DNA of 64,000 nucleotides from Polyangium sp. 15x6 (GTDB taxonomy: Bacteria; Myxococcota_A; Polyangia; Polyangiales; Polyangiaceae): positions 1 to 64,000 of the forward strand of contig NZ_JASBQE010000020.1 of NCBI RefSeq assembly GCF_029960785.1. The letters are read 5' to 3'. A model generated the notes under the pieces. That model had not been told where the DNA came from. It searched no databases and was given only the letters and a program-made list of their open reading frames with translations. Made by a program: the position numbers and the translations under genes. Numbering within the stretch: the first letter of the stretch is position 1; the number at the start of each line of letters is the position of its first letter. Positions 17,379 to 28,230 of the stretch are shown piece after piece.

Positions 17379-17807
17379 GTGCGGATCCGAAGCAACGTTG
17401 GCGCCCGGGACGGACGATATAGGAGAACGAATCGCGGCGCGTGGCTCTTTGCGACCGTCATCGCATTGTCGATGCTGGCCGTGGGCTGTACCGCGACGCT
17501 GTCGGCCGGGCCCCCGAACGTGGGCGGCTACGACGTAGCGTATGCGAACGCGGTTCCCGTCGATGTGGATACGTACCCGGCCGTCCCGTATCGGGACCGG
17601 CTCGCTTACCTCGTCGAGGGACGCTGGTACTGGCCGACGGACAATGGCTGGGTCGTGTTCCTCGAAGAGCCACCTGAGCTCGCGAATTACCGCACGAATG
17701 TCCAGACCGCGCCGCGCGCCGTGCCGCCGCCCGCGGTCGAGTACGGCTACCCGCCGGTTCGTCCCACGAAACCGCGCGAGATCCATCGCGAGTATCGGCC
17801 TCGTTGA
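17379..17807 (+). CDS. Small secreted lipoprotein, unknown function
   Basis: 142 residues from the GTG at 17379, which is preceded by a GAGGTGA ribosome-binding site. A basic N-terminus (RYRRTNRGAW) leads into a hydrophobic segment ending in a lipobox (SMLAVGC). The mature part has a short strand-rich core with YLVEGRWYWPTDNGWVVF, which resembles the small RWYW-type domains of secreted proteins, and a Pro/Tyr-rich tail. No family name is assigned. The next gene starts 27 bp downstream on the same strand. Confidence 0.7.
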   Translation: MRIRSNVGARDGRYRRTNRGAWLFATVIALSMLAVGCTATLSAGPPNVGGYDVAYANAVPVDVDTYPAVPYRDRLAYLVEGRWYWPTDNGWVVFLEEPPELANYRTNVQTAPRAVPPPAVEYGYPPVRPTKPREIHREYRPR

Positions 17808-17833
17808 CCGATGACAAACAGGGGAGGTTTTTC

Positions 17834-18316
17834 ATGCGCAATTCGATCCTGAAATCGGCAGGCTCGGCGGCCTTCATGCTCACGCTCGCGGCGAGCACGG
17901 CGGGATGCCCGGTCGGCGACGACGTGTACGTGGTGTTCGGCAACGAGTCGGGGAGGGTGACGCAACGCTGGTCCATCGGAGGCCGCTTCGACCGGAGCCT
18001 CTGCCGGACCTACGGCGCCGATCGCATGGAGCTCGTCATCCGCGACATGTCCGACCGCACCGTGGCGCGCGCGTATCAGCCCTGCGAGGAGATGCAGATG
18101 AGCGTGAGGCTGCCCGAAGGGATGTACAAGGGCGACGCGACGCTCATCGCGCGCGACGGCTCGGAGGTGAGCACCACGCTCGAGCTGCTGCCGTTCCGCA
18201 TCATCGCGGACACCACCACGCCCGTCGACACCGACTTCCCGACGTCGTCGATGCTGACGGTGCTCTCCGTGGACGCGGTCGCCGCGAGCGAGGACGTCGA
18301 CGAAGAAGCTCCCTGA
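17834..18316 (+). CDS. Secreted/lipoprotein-like protein, unknown function
   Basis: 160 residues from the ATG at 17834, chosen for its strong GGGGAGG ribosome-binding site. The signal LKSAGSAAFMLTLAASTAGC ends with a lipobox. The mature region is a single small beta-rich domain with two further cysteines (SLCRTYG and QPCEEMQ) that could form a disulphide, and an acidic tail (SEDVDEEAP). No family is recognised. Probably cotranscribed with the 17379 lipoprotein. A structured inverted repeat follows its stop codon. Confidence 0.7.
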   Translation: MRNSILKSAGSAAFMLTLAASTAGCPVGDDVYVVFGNESGRVTQRWSIGGRFDRSLCRTYGADRMELVIRDMSDRTVARAYQPCEEMQMSVRLPEGMYKGDATLIARDGSEVSTTLELLPFRIIADTTTPVDTDFPTSSMLTVLSVDAVAASEDVDEEAP

Positions 18317-18321
18317 TCCAA

Positions 18322-18387
18322 GGGACGCACAGCCGGGGGACGCGAGACGCGTACGGAGGCCGAAGCGTCGGCCTTGATCTGCGTCCC
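18322..18387 (+). promoter_or_regulatory. Structured intergenic element (nested inverted repeats) before the kinase gene
   Basis: Outer arms GGGACGCA (18322-18329) and TGCGTCCC (18380-18387) are perfectly complementary. They enclose a second perfect hairpin, GGCCGA-AGCG-TCGGCC (18358-18373). The element ends 11 bp before the kinase ATG at 18399, so the 3' outer arm lies where a ribosome-binding site would be. It could be a terminator for the upstream pair or a leader structure that limits kinase translation. There is no T-run, which favours the latter. Confidence 0.4.
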
Positions 18388-18398
18388 CATCTTCATCC

Positions 18399-20003
<1,605 letters not shown>

Positions 20004-20006
20004 CCT

Positions 20007-21284
20007 ATGCGTATTGCCCTCGCCTGCCTCGGCCTTCTCCTCGCCGCGTGTACGAAGGCCCCGGAGGCCGCCGCCCCGCAGGCCGAGGGCAAGGAGACGT
20101 ATTCGTTCCCGGCCGAGTTCGAGCCGCACGCGTCGATATGGCTCGCCTGGCCGACGTACGAGAACAAGGCGGGCCACCCGACCGAGCCCGTCGTGGAGAA
20201 CATCCTCCGCGCGCTCCACGGCCACGTGTCGGTCGACCTGCTCGCCCAGGACGACGCGGAGGCGCGCGAAATCCGGGAGCGGCTCGCCCGGGATGCCGTG
20301 CCGTCCGATCACGTACGAATCCACGCCATGCCGCATGCGGACATCTGGCTGCGCGACATGGGGCCGATCTTCGTGAAGACGAGCGGCGGCGGGCGCGCGG
20401 TCGTCGATTACGCGTTCAATGCCTGGGGTTATCCCGGCTTCGATCGATCGAGCCGGACGGGCTTGATCGAGGATGCCGTCGATCGAAACGTGGCCGCGTT
20501 GCGGGGCCTCTCGGTCGTGCGATCGAGCCTATCGAGCGAAGGGGGCGATCGGGAGTTCAACGGCGCGGGGACGTTGATGCTCACCGAGCGGGTGGAGCGG
20601 CAACGAAACCCGGGGCTGTCGCGCGAGCAGATCGAGGCGGAGTTCCGGCGGACGCTCGGCGCGACGCATTTCGTGTGGCTGCCGCAAGGAATCGCGGAGG
20701 ACGATGCGACCTGGGAAGGGCCGCTCCCCGGCGGCATCTACACGCCGCTCACGCCCGGAGGGCACGTCGACGAGTATGTGCGGTTCGCCGACGCCCACAC
20801 GATCCTGCTCGGCGAGGTGACCGAGGACGAGGCGCGGGAGGATCCAATCCGCGCCATGACGCGCGAGCGGCTCGAAAAGGCGCGCGCGGCGATCGAAGCG
20901 ACGGGCGATCAGGACGGCCGTCCTTTCCGGATCGTGCGTGTCCCGATGCCCGAGCCGCTCTATGACACGCTCGGCCCCGGAGACGGCGTCTACGAGTCGA
21001 TGAAGAAGATGCGATACACGAGCGGCGTGCCCTTTCCGAAGGGCTCGCCGGTGCGGATCATCGTGTCGACGAGTTACCTGAATTTCCTGGTCACGAACGG
21101 CGTGGTCCTCGCCCAGGTCTATTTCAAGGAAGGGCGGCCAACGCGCGTGAAAGAAAAGGACGAGGCCGCGCTGCGGATCCTCGGGGAGGTTTTTCCCGGG
21201 AGGAAGATCGTCCCGATCGACGCCGAGGCCGTGAACCTAGGCGGCGGCGGCGTTCATTGCATCACGCAGCAAGAGCCGCTCTGA
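20007..21284 (+). CDS. Lipoprotein of the agmatine deiminase / bacterial peptidylarginine deiminase family
   Basis: 425 residues. MRIALACLGLLLAAC is a short lipoprotein signal, unusual for this family, which is mostly cytoplasmic. The catalytic motifs are complete: WLAWPTYENK, ADIWLRDMGP (first Asp), EGGDREFNG, TPGGHVDEYVRF (His and second Asp) and GGGGVHCITQQEP with the nucleophile Cys. The enzyme should remove ammonia from a guanidino group of agmatine or of peptidyl arginine, outside the cytoplasm. The insert ERVERQRNPGLSREQIE is longer than in AguA. It is probably cotranscribed with the kinase (3-bp gap). Confidence 0.88.
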   Translation: MRIALACLGLLLAACTKAPEAAAPQAEGKETYSFPAEFEPHASIWLAWPTYENKAGHPTEPVVENILRALHGHVSVDLLAQDDAEAREIRERLARDAVPSDHVRIHAMPHADIWLRDMGPIFVKTSGGGRAVVDYAFNAWGYPGFDRSSRTGLIEDAVDRNVAALRGLSVVRSSLSSEGGDREFNGAGTLMLTERVERQRNPGLSREQIEAEFRRTLGATHFVWLPQGIAEDDATWEGPLPGGIYTPLTPGGHVDEYVRFADAHTILLGEVTEDEAREDPIRAMTRERLEKARAAIEATGDQDGRPFRIVRVPMPEPLYDTLGPGDGVYESMKKMRYTSGVPFPKGSPVRIIVSTSYLNFLVTNGVVLAQVYFKEGRPTRVKEKDEAALRILGEVFPGRKIVPIDAEAVNLGGGGVHCITQQEPL

Positions 21285-21290
21285 GCGGCT
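21274..21290. terminator. Short hairpin over both stop codons of two convergent genes
   Basis: AGCCGCT-CTG-AGCGGCT forms a perfect 7-bp stem with a 3-base loop. It covers the TGA of the deiminase gene (21282-21284) and reaches the TAG of the convergent CBM9-like gene (21289-21291). No T-run follows on either side. It could act as a bidirectional terminator or transcript end stabiliser. Confidence 0.4.
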
Positions 21291-22110
21291 ATTCGCGCAC
21301 CCATTTCACCCGGCCGAACCGCGCCGCCTTGTGAAAATTCCCCATCCCGAGGATCGGGGACCAGGCGACGCCGCCGTTGTTCTGCATCGCATAAAAATTC
21401 ATCCGCCAGGTATCCCCGGGCGCGGGCGGCGAGGCTTTTGCTTTCGCGAACGATTTCCAGGGGATCTTCGCCTCGACGGTATATCCCTCGTCCTTGTCCC
21501 CGTCCGCGTCGATCGTGCCGCGCAGGACGACGGCGCTTTCGAGTCCGGCGCTCCAGTCCTGATGCCCGAACGGCCCGGCGTTCCCGCCTCGCGGACGATT
21601 GTAATCGTCGAACTGCGAGTCGAAGACGAGGTTCTGCGGGTTCACCTGGATCTCGTAATAATCCTTGTTGTCGCCGTCGCCGTCGGGATCGATCATCACC
21701 TCGACGGTGTCGCGCTCCCAGAGGTGCGGATCCGGCGCGTCCGTGGGAAAACCGCCGCGGATCGTGCTGTCTTTGACGTCGAAGCCGACGTAGAGGAACT
21801 GGTCGTCCCAGAGCAGCCGCGCGCTGCCCTGCACCGGGATCCGCGGGTTTGGCGCGCCAGACGAGACGTCGACGAACGGCCCCGTGTCCGCCGCCTTCGC
21901 CCACGCAGGCTCGTCGAGCTTGCCGTCGATCGTGATCACGACGCCGGGCGCGAGCGCCTTCACGGCGATCTCTTTGATCACGCGCCGCGGATCCTCGGCC
22001 GGCGCGTTTTGCGTGTTCGCCCCGCCAACCTGTTTTTCCGGCGGGGCGATCGAATCCCGCGAGCAGGCCGCGGCCACGAGCGCGCACGCGACGAAGAGAG
22101 TTCGACGCAT
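21289..22110 (-). CDS. CBM9/DOMON-like lipoprotein
   Basis: 273 residues. MRRTLFVACALVAAAC is a lipoprotein signal. The mature part matches the family-9 carbohydrate-binding module found in many secreted bacterial proteins: ITIDGKLDEPAWAKA at its start, LLWDDQFLYVGFDVKD, WERDTVEVMIDPDGDGDNKD and YYEIQVNPQNLVFD, then WSAGLESAV and EAKIPWKSF. The acidic DPDGDGDNKD segment is a likely calcium site. The ligand is probably a sugar or polymer, bound at the cell surface, but no enzyme is fused or adjacent. It lies 14 bp before ffh's 3' end on the same strand. Confidence 0.82.
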   Translation of the reverse strand: MRRTLFVACALVAAACSRDSIAPPEKQVGGANTQNAPAEDPRRVIKEIAVKALAPGVVITIDGKLDEPAWAKAADTGPFVDVSSGAPNPRIPVQGSARLLWDDQFLYVGFDVKDSTIRGGFPTDAPDPHLWERDTVEVMIDPDGDGDNKDYYEIQVNPQNLVFDSQFDDYNRPRGGNAGPFGHQDWSAGLESAVVLRGTIDADGDKDEGYTVEAKIPWKSFAKAKASPPAPGDTWRMNFYAMQNNGGVAWSPILGMGNFHKAARFGRVKWVRE

Positions 22111-22124
22111 GCGCCCCGCGCCTC

Positions 22125-23786
<1,662 letters not shown>

Positions 23787-23866
23787 ACGGGGGCGCTCTT
23801 TAGCACGAGGCGCGCGCATCCCGTACCCCCCAGGGCGCGTTTTCCCTTGCCTGGTTTCCGTCCGAT

Positions 23867-23913
23867 GCTTGGGGCTACGCTCGGACAAGCCGAGCTACGC
23901 CCCCAAACCCCCA
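23867..23913. repeat. Palindromic intergenic repeat, copy 1
   Basis: A 47-bp element running from GCTTGGGG to AAACCCCCA. It differs from the copy at 36422-36469 at only two points (one G deleted, and AAG for AAA in the loop). It forms an imperfect hairpin with outer GGGG/CCCC and inner GCTCGG/CCGAGC stems. It lies immediately 3' of the leftward 23920 gene and upstream of ffh. Confidence 0.75.
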
Positions 23914-23919
23914 GGTCCG

Positions 23920-24333
23920 TCAGCGGCGGCGAAGGCGCAGCTCGGCCGCCGCCTTCTCGCAGGCCGGCATGGCCTCCTCGCTGCTCTTCTTGATTTTCTC
24001 CTCGGCCGCGGCGAGGTCGGCGAGCAGGGTCGTCGGCACCGGACCCGGGCCGCCGAGCGCGCGCTTGACGCCCTCGGTGCCCTCCTTGCCCTCGAGGAGG
24101 AGGCGGTACGCCTCGACGCAACCGTCCCGGGCGCGCAAGGCCTCGGGGCTTCGGGCCGGCTTCTTTTCGAGCACCGATAGGAGGTTCTTCCGTCCCCCGA
24201 GGTCCTCCGCGGGCGCGTCGCGGAGCGCCTCGATCGCCGCGAGGAGCGCGCGCTCCTCCTCGGCCTCGGCCGACGCGCAGCCGAGGGCAGAGACGAGGCC
24301 GAGCGCGAAGAGGAGCGTGGTTCGGAAGGTCAA
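23920..24333 (-). CDS. Small lipoprotein of unknown function
   Basis: 137 residues. The TTG at 24333 overlaps the TGA of the upstream gene (TTGA at 24330-24333) and gives a signal FRTTLLFALGLVSALGC with a lipobox. An ATG is not available in frame. The mature part is mostly charged helix with two cysteines (DGCVEAYRLLLEGKEG and MPACEKAAAELR). No family is recognised. It is translationally coupled to the zinc-ribbon membrane protein gene. Confidence 0.65.
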   Translation of the reverse strand: MTFRTTLLFALGLVSALGCASAEAEEERALLAAIEALRDAPAEDLGGRKNLLSVLEKKPARSPEALRARDGCVEAYRLLLEGKEGTEGVKRALGGPGPVPTTLLADLAAAEEKIKKSSEEAMPACEKAAAELRLRRR

Positions 24334-24872
24334 TCCGCGCCCACGCGCTTCGGCGCCGGGCCCATCTGGATGCGCTCGCCGATGTAGGAGCCGACCATCG
24401 TGAAGAGCACGCCGATCACCGCGAGGATGACGTACATGAAGAGCGGCAGCGTCCGCACGGTCTGCGACTTCATGAGCTGAAAGACCGTGGGGATCGCGAC
24501 GAGCATCGTGGCGACGACGGGCTCGGCCACCGTCTTTCCAGGCGAGATCATGCCGAGCAGGATGCCCCCGACGAACCACACGGGCACCGCGATCATCATC
24601 CCGTAGCGGCCCTCGAAGTCGAAGGCGCTGACGACCATCGGCAAGCCGACGACGATCGCCGCCGTGAGCACGGCCTGCACGAGCAGCGCGATGCCGGCCC
24701 AGGCGACGCTGAAGCCGCCCTCACCGCGCCGCCCTTCGCCGTCGTCGCGGCTCCGGCCGAGCTCCATCGACGCGCCGCACGAGACGCACCGGCCGCTCGG
24801 CGGGACGGGCGAGTTCGTCACGCCGCAGGAGGGGCAGACGACGGAGGAAACCTTCTTCGCGGACGTTGCCAC
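24330..24872 (-). CDS. Membrane protein with an N-terminal zinc ribbon
   Basis: 180 residues from a GTG at 24872. Residues 13-33 form a zinc ribbon (CPSCG and CVSCG). A charged stretch and four hydrophobic segments follow: about 55-78, 87-108, 118-135 and 145-163. No catalytic motif is visible. Zinc-ribbon integral membrane proteins of this layout are common and mostly uncharacterised. The gene overlaps the lipoprotein gene after it, so the two are one transcription unit. Confidence 0.72.
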   Translation of the reverse strand: MATSAKKVSSVVCPSCGVTNSPVPPSGRCVSCGASMELGRSRDDGEGRRGEGGFSVAWAGIALLVQAVLTAAIVVGLPMVVSAFDFEGRYGMMIAVPVWFVGGILLGMISPGKTVAEPVVATMLVAIPTVFQLMKSQTVRTLPLFMYVILAVIGVLFTMVGSYIGERIQMGPAPKRVGAD

Positions 24873-25011
24873 GCGCGTAGGCTAGAAAAGCGAGGGCACG
24901 AGGGCAAGAGATCCCCCGCCCGACCCCGAGGAACCGGACGGGCAGGCGGCGGAAATCCGACGCGAGGTCTGCGGAACCGGGCCCGCCCGGCGATGTCCGT
25001 CGGTTATACTC

Positions 25012-25728
25012 GTGACCGGAAACCGCTACGCCACCCCCACCGCCCTGCTCGTGTCCCGCGATCCGTCGCCCACCCTGACCGCGCCCCGTCCGCCGTCCCT
25101 CGACGCCGCGGGGTCCGATCCCGAGCTCGTCGCGCTGCCCGCGCCGCCGAAACGCGAGCGCACGGCGACGGTGGTGCTGATGGGGATCACGGCGCTCGCA
25201 GCCGCCTGGATGGCGTTCGTGCTCTCCGGAGAAGCGCGCTACGCGCTCACGCCGGGCCAGCTCGTGGAGGTGCCGGACCTCGCGACGCTCACGCCCGGCG
25301 CGGACATGGAGAACCGCTACGTGCGCACGTCGGGGCTGCTCGGCACGACGGGGGCGATCCGGTACGGACGCGCGGCGGAGGGAGATTCGTTCCGGCTCGC
25401 GCCGGTCGCGGGCAACGAGAAGATCTGGGTGGAGATCCGCGTGCCCGAGGGCTTCGAGGGTCCACGCTTCGTGCCGCCGACGAGCTTCGCCGGCCGGCTC
25501 GTCCCGTTCCGCAAAGCAGGCCTGCGCCACACGCGTCTGCCCGAAGCGGTGCACGCGCAGACGAGCAAGGTCGTGCCCGAGGACGCGTGGGTGCTCATCG
25601 ACGGGAGCTCGCCGCGCGCGTCGCGATGGGCCGTCGCGCTGGTGGCGCTCTTCCTCGGCTTCGCTGCGTGGAACCTCGCGGGCATCGTGCGCGTGCTCGC
25701 GCGCGTGCGAGACGGCGAAGCGCGCTAG
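25012..25728 (+). CDS. Unknown protein with two membrane segments and a periplasmic domain between them
   Basis: 238 residues from the GTG at 25012. A hydrophilic N-terminal about 50 residues (Pro/Arg-rich) precedes TM1 (TATVVLMGITALAAAWMAFV). A domain of about 120 residues follows (residues about 75-195, with NRYVRTSGLLGTTGAIRYGR and WVEIRVPEGFEGPRF strands), then TM2 (WAVALVALFLGFAAWNLAG) and a basic tail. The topology is inside-outside-inside, which would put the strand-rich domain in the periplasm. No family is recognised. Its TAG overlaps the stop of the convergent hydrolase gene (CTAG at 25725-25728). Confidence 0.7.
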   Translation: MTGNRYATPTALLVSRDPSPTLTAPRPPSLDAAGSDPELVALPAPPKRERTATVVLMGITALAAAWMAFVLSGEARYALTPGQLVEVPDLATLTPGADMENRYVRTSGLLGTTGAIRYGRAAEGDSFRLAPVAGNEKIWVEIRVPEGFEGPRFVPPTSFAGRLVPFRKAGLRHTRLPEAVHAQTSKVVPEDAWVLIDGSSPRASRWAVALVALFLGFAAWNLAGIVRVLARVRDGEAR

Positions 25729-26600
25729 GGCGCGCCGAGGAAATCGAGCAAGATCGGGTTCACGATCTCGGGCCGCTCGAGGTGCACGAAGTGTCCCGCG
25801 CGCGGGACGATGTGCACGTGGATGCCCGCGAGGAAGTGTCGCTCGATGTCGCGCGTGAGCTCGACGCCGACGCAGCCGTCGTCCTCGCCGTGGATGTGGC
25901 TCGCAGGGACGGTCGTCTTCTCGAGGAGCAGACGCCGCGCCTCACCGAAGAGCGTGCTCGGCGTGAAGAACGCGCGGTAGTAGGCGAGGACCTCGGTCAC
26001 GCGCGGGGCGATGCCTGCCTTGACGCGATCGAGGTCCTCGCGGGACGCGGCGTAGCCAGGAGACCAGTCGCGCCAGAGGCGATCGATGAGCGCGAAGTCG
26101 TTCTTCGCGAGGCCACGCTCGGCGATGCCGCGGAGCTGGAAGTACGCGGTGTACCAGGAGCGGCGGAGCTGCGCGGGGAGCGCGAACTTCGGGAGCGTGG
26201 CGCGCAGGTGCGGCACGGCGATCGTGACGAGGTGGGAGAAACGCGCGGGCGCGAGCGCGGTCGCCGCATAGGCCGCGATGGCGCCCCAGTCGTGACCGAC
26301 GAGGCGCACGGGCGAGCCGGGCGAGAGTCGATCCGCGAGCGCGACGAGGTCGCGGCCGAGGGCTTCGGCGTCGTAACGACGGCTCTTCGGGACGCCGCTC
26401 GGCGCGTAGCCGCGCATCGTCGGGCACGCGACGCGGAAGCCTCGCGCGACGAGGGGATCGATCTGGGCGCGGAACGAGCGCGCGTCGTCGGGGAAGCCGT
26501 GCGCGCAGAGGACGAGCGGGCCGTCGCCGTGCACGGTGCACGAGAGCTCGACATCGCCGAGGTCGAGCGTCTTCGTCTCGAGCGTCTTCGTCTCAGCCAT
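25725..26600 (-). CDS. Alpha/beta hydrolase, epoxide-hydrolase-like
   Basis: 291 residues. The fold and catalytic triad are complete: HGFPDDAR oxyanion segment, VGHDWGAIAAY with Asp nucleophile (GHDWG, typical of epoxide hydrolases and haloalkane dehalogenases rather than esterases), GEDDGCV acid and RAGHFVHLE histidine. The RRSWYTAYFQLRGIAE cap helix carries the Tyr expected for epoxide ring-opening. The epoxide substrate is unknown. The first codons contain an exact 15-bp tandem duplication (26564-26593), giving KTLETKTL. Confidence 0.85.
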   Translation of the reverse strand: MAETKTLETKTLDLGDVELSCTVHGDGPLVLCAHGFPDDARSFRAQIDPLVARGFRVACPTMRGYAPSGVPKSRRYDAEALGRDLVALADRLSPGSPVRLVGHDWGAIAAYAATALAPARFSHLVTIAVPHLRATLPKFALPAQLRRSWYTAYFQLRGIAERGLAKNDFALIDRLWRDWSPGYAASREDLDRVKAGIAPRVTEVLAYYRAFFTPSTLFGEARRLLLEKTTVPASHIHGEDDGCVGVELTRDIERHFLAGIHVHIVPRAGHFVHLERPEIVNPILLDFLGAP

Positions 26601-26674
26601 GCCGAGAGGCTACACGAGGCGCGCGGGAGCCGGCGAACCGCGCGACGCGCATCGGCGTGCTAGCGTCAGCGGTG

Positions 26675-26845
26675 ATGAAGCTCGAGCTCGGGATTCCGGT
26701 CTGGCTCCTCTGCGGCATCCTCGGCGCCTGGATCGCGACGACGAAGGGCCGCGGCGGCTGCTTCTGGTTCCTTACGTGCGCGGTGCTCGGCCCGATTGGC
26801 CTCGTCTTCGCGGCCGTCGTTTCGAAGAAGTCGCAGAAGGACTGA
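26675..26845 (+). CDS. Very small membrane protein
   Basis: 56 residues from the ATG at 26675 (GTG at 26672 also possible). Two hydrophobic segments, IPVWLLCGILGAWIATT and CFWFLTCAVLGPIGLVFAAVV, are joined by a short basic loop KGRGG and end in KKSQKD. The loop GRGGCFWFL followed by GPIGLV is seen in many tiny bacterial membrane proteins without known function. No neighbour explains it. Confidence 0.6.
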   Translation: MKLELGIPVWLLCGILGAWIATTKGRGGCFWFLTCAVLGPIGLVFAAVVSKKSQKD

Positions 26846-27260
26846 CGACGGACGTGTACGTCCCGATCGACGCTCTCGCGCGTGTCCGGCGCGTGGTGCG
26901 CACGCTCGGGTCGTGGGCGAATAGACGGGGGCAAAATCGACGCACGCCCGAACGCGCCGGACGAACGCGCTACGAACCGCCGGAGACGGCGCCGATCGCC
27001 TTGGGGCGGACGCGGCCGAAAAAGCGCGGCGATCCGTGGAGAACGAGCGCCGCGTGGTCCGCGAATTCCCCGCATGCGCCGCCGCGCGTTCACGCAGGCT
27101 GGATGCGCGGAGCCGGAGCCATCGACGGCCGCTGCCTTGCATTGCGAGGTGAGCGCGCGCCTCGACGACGAGCACCTCGCTGCTGGTCGCGAGGCGTCGT
27201 CCCCCGCGCGCGGCGCATGCCACGCGCAGGGCATCACGCGAAACAAGGAGAGGTATCTCG
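26846..27260. other. 415-bp non-coding stretch with a hairpin before the KGD-repeat gene
   Basis: No credible gene is seen on either strand; the open frames here are Arg-rich and composition-driven. At 27164-27201 lies a bulged stem: GACGACG pairs with CGTCGTC, with an inner CCTCGC/GCGAGG stem and loop TGCTGGTC. It lies about 60 bp before the ATG of the secreted protein at 27261, whose ribosome-binding site AAGGAGAGG is at 27245-27253. The hairpin could regulate that leader. I could not identify a clear promoter. Confidence 0.5.
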
Positions 27261-28151
27261 ATGAAGAAGTCGATCAAGCTCCTCATGGCGACGGCGATCG
27301 CCACGAGCGCACCCTTCCTGAGCATCGGCGACGCGTCGGCGGACGGCAACTACTACGACTACAACCCGCGCTTCGGTCAGGTCGACGCGCGCTTCCTCGA
27401 CAACGGCGACCTGCGGTTCGGGTTCGAGCAGATGAACATCCGCCGGCAGTCCGCCCGGTACTCGATCGACGCCGACCTCCAGGCGACGTACCGTTGCCAG
27501 GATCGGCGCGGAAACTTCGCGGGCGGGCCGATCGTCCTCCGCGACTCCTGGAACGACGCGAAGAGCTTCCAGGCCACCCGGCAGGGCCACGTCTACGGTG
27601 AGTTCCTCATGCCGCGAGATCGGTTCCGCGGCGCGGGCGCTTGCCGTGGCAGCTACCAGCAGCCGGTGCTCATGCGGGTCACGATCGTGAACGTGCGCCT
27701 GCTCGACGAGACGAACAACCTGCCGTACTCGCGCGAGCGCATCACGTGCGACGCGCGCGGCGACTACGGCTACGACGACGCGCAGTACGGGTACGGCCCG
27801 GGCAAGGGCGACCTCCAGTACGGGCCCGGCAAGGGCGACGCGTACTACGGCGACGACGGCCAGTACGGCCCCGGCAAGGGCGACGGCCAGTACGGCCCCG
27901 GCGGCGATCAATTCGACGTCGGCCCGGGCGACGCGCAGTACGGCGGCGACGTCCAGTACGGCCCGGGCAAGGGCGACGTTCAGTACGGCCCCGGCAAGGG
28001 CGACGTTCAGTACGGCCCCGGCAAGGGCGACGTCCAGTACGGCCCCAGCAAGGGCGACGTCCAGTACGGCGGCGACGACAGTCAGTACATCCCGAGCAAG
28101 GGCGACGCGCAGTACAGCGGCGGCAAGGGCGACATCAGCAAGTTCGACTGA
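27261..28151 (+). CDS. Secreted protein with a C-terminal KGD repeat tail
   Basis: 296 residues, ATG with a strong AAGGAGAGG ribosome-binding site. A Sec signal peptide (KKSIKLLMATAIATSAPFLS, cleavage about ASA-DG) is followed by a domain of about 130 residues with three cysteines (YRCQDRRGN, GACRGSYQQP, ITCDARG). The last about 125 residues repeat GPGKGDxQY with variants; KGD occurs nine times and QYGP or QYGG recurs. Gly/Tyr/Asp/Lys repeats suggest an extended, possibly adhesive or matrix-binding tail. No LPxTG or other anchor is seen. A strong terminator follows. Unknown family. Confidence 0.8.
   Translation: MKKSIKLLMATAIATSAPFLSIGDASADGNYYDYNPRFGQVDARFLDNGDLRFGFEQMNIRRQSARYSIDADLQATYRCQDRRGNFAGGPIVLRDSWNDAKSFQATRQGHVYGEFLMPRDRFRGAGACRGSYQQPVLMRVTIVNVRLLDETNNLPYSRERITCDARGDYGYDDAQYGYGPGKGDLQYGPGKGDAYYGDDGQYGPGKGDGQYGPGGDQFDVGPGDAQYGGDVQYGPGKGDVQYGPGKGDVQYGPGKGDVQYGPSKGDVQYGGDDSQYIPSKGDAQYSGGKGDISKFD
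27954..28061 (+). repeat. Four near-identical 27-bp tandem units inside the KGD-repeat gene
   Basis: Units start at 27954, 27981, 28008 and 28035 and begin CAGTACGGCC; each encodes QYGPGKGDV or QYGPSKGDV. They differ from each other at one to three positions only. More divergent copies lie before and after. The near identity suggests recent expansion by slippage or unequal crossing-over. Confidence 0.85.
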
Positions 28152-28175
28152 GCGTCACCGTCGTCGGCTCCTCCT

Positions 28176-28214
28176 CCCGATCCCGGGTTTCGGTTCACCC
28201 GGGATCGGGTTTTT
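28176..28214 (+). terminator. Intrinsic terminator after the KGD-repeat gene
   Basis: CCCGATCCCGGGT (28176-28188) pairs perfectly with ACCCGGGATCGGG (28197-28209) across an 8-base loop and is followed by TTTTT (28210-28214) and CTTTTC. It starts 24 bp after the stop codon at 28151 and lies 16 bp before the 3' end of the convergent operon, so it may also be used from the other side. Confidence 0.88.
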
Positions 28215-28230
28215 CTTTTCGAACCCGTGA

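Noticed and set aside
26846-27260. Minus- and plus-strand open frames in the gap before the KGD-repeat gene
   Set aside because: Arg/Ser-rich, no ribosome-binding site and no coherent fold. I treat the gap as non-coding.
27954-28061. CRISPR or non-coding minisatellite
   Set aside because: The 27-bp units stay in frame inside a secreted protein gene and encode one peptide repeat, so they are coding repeats.
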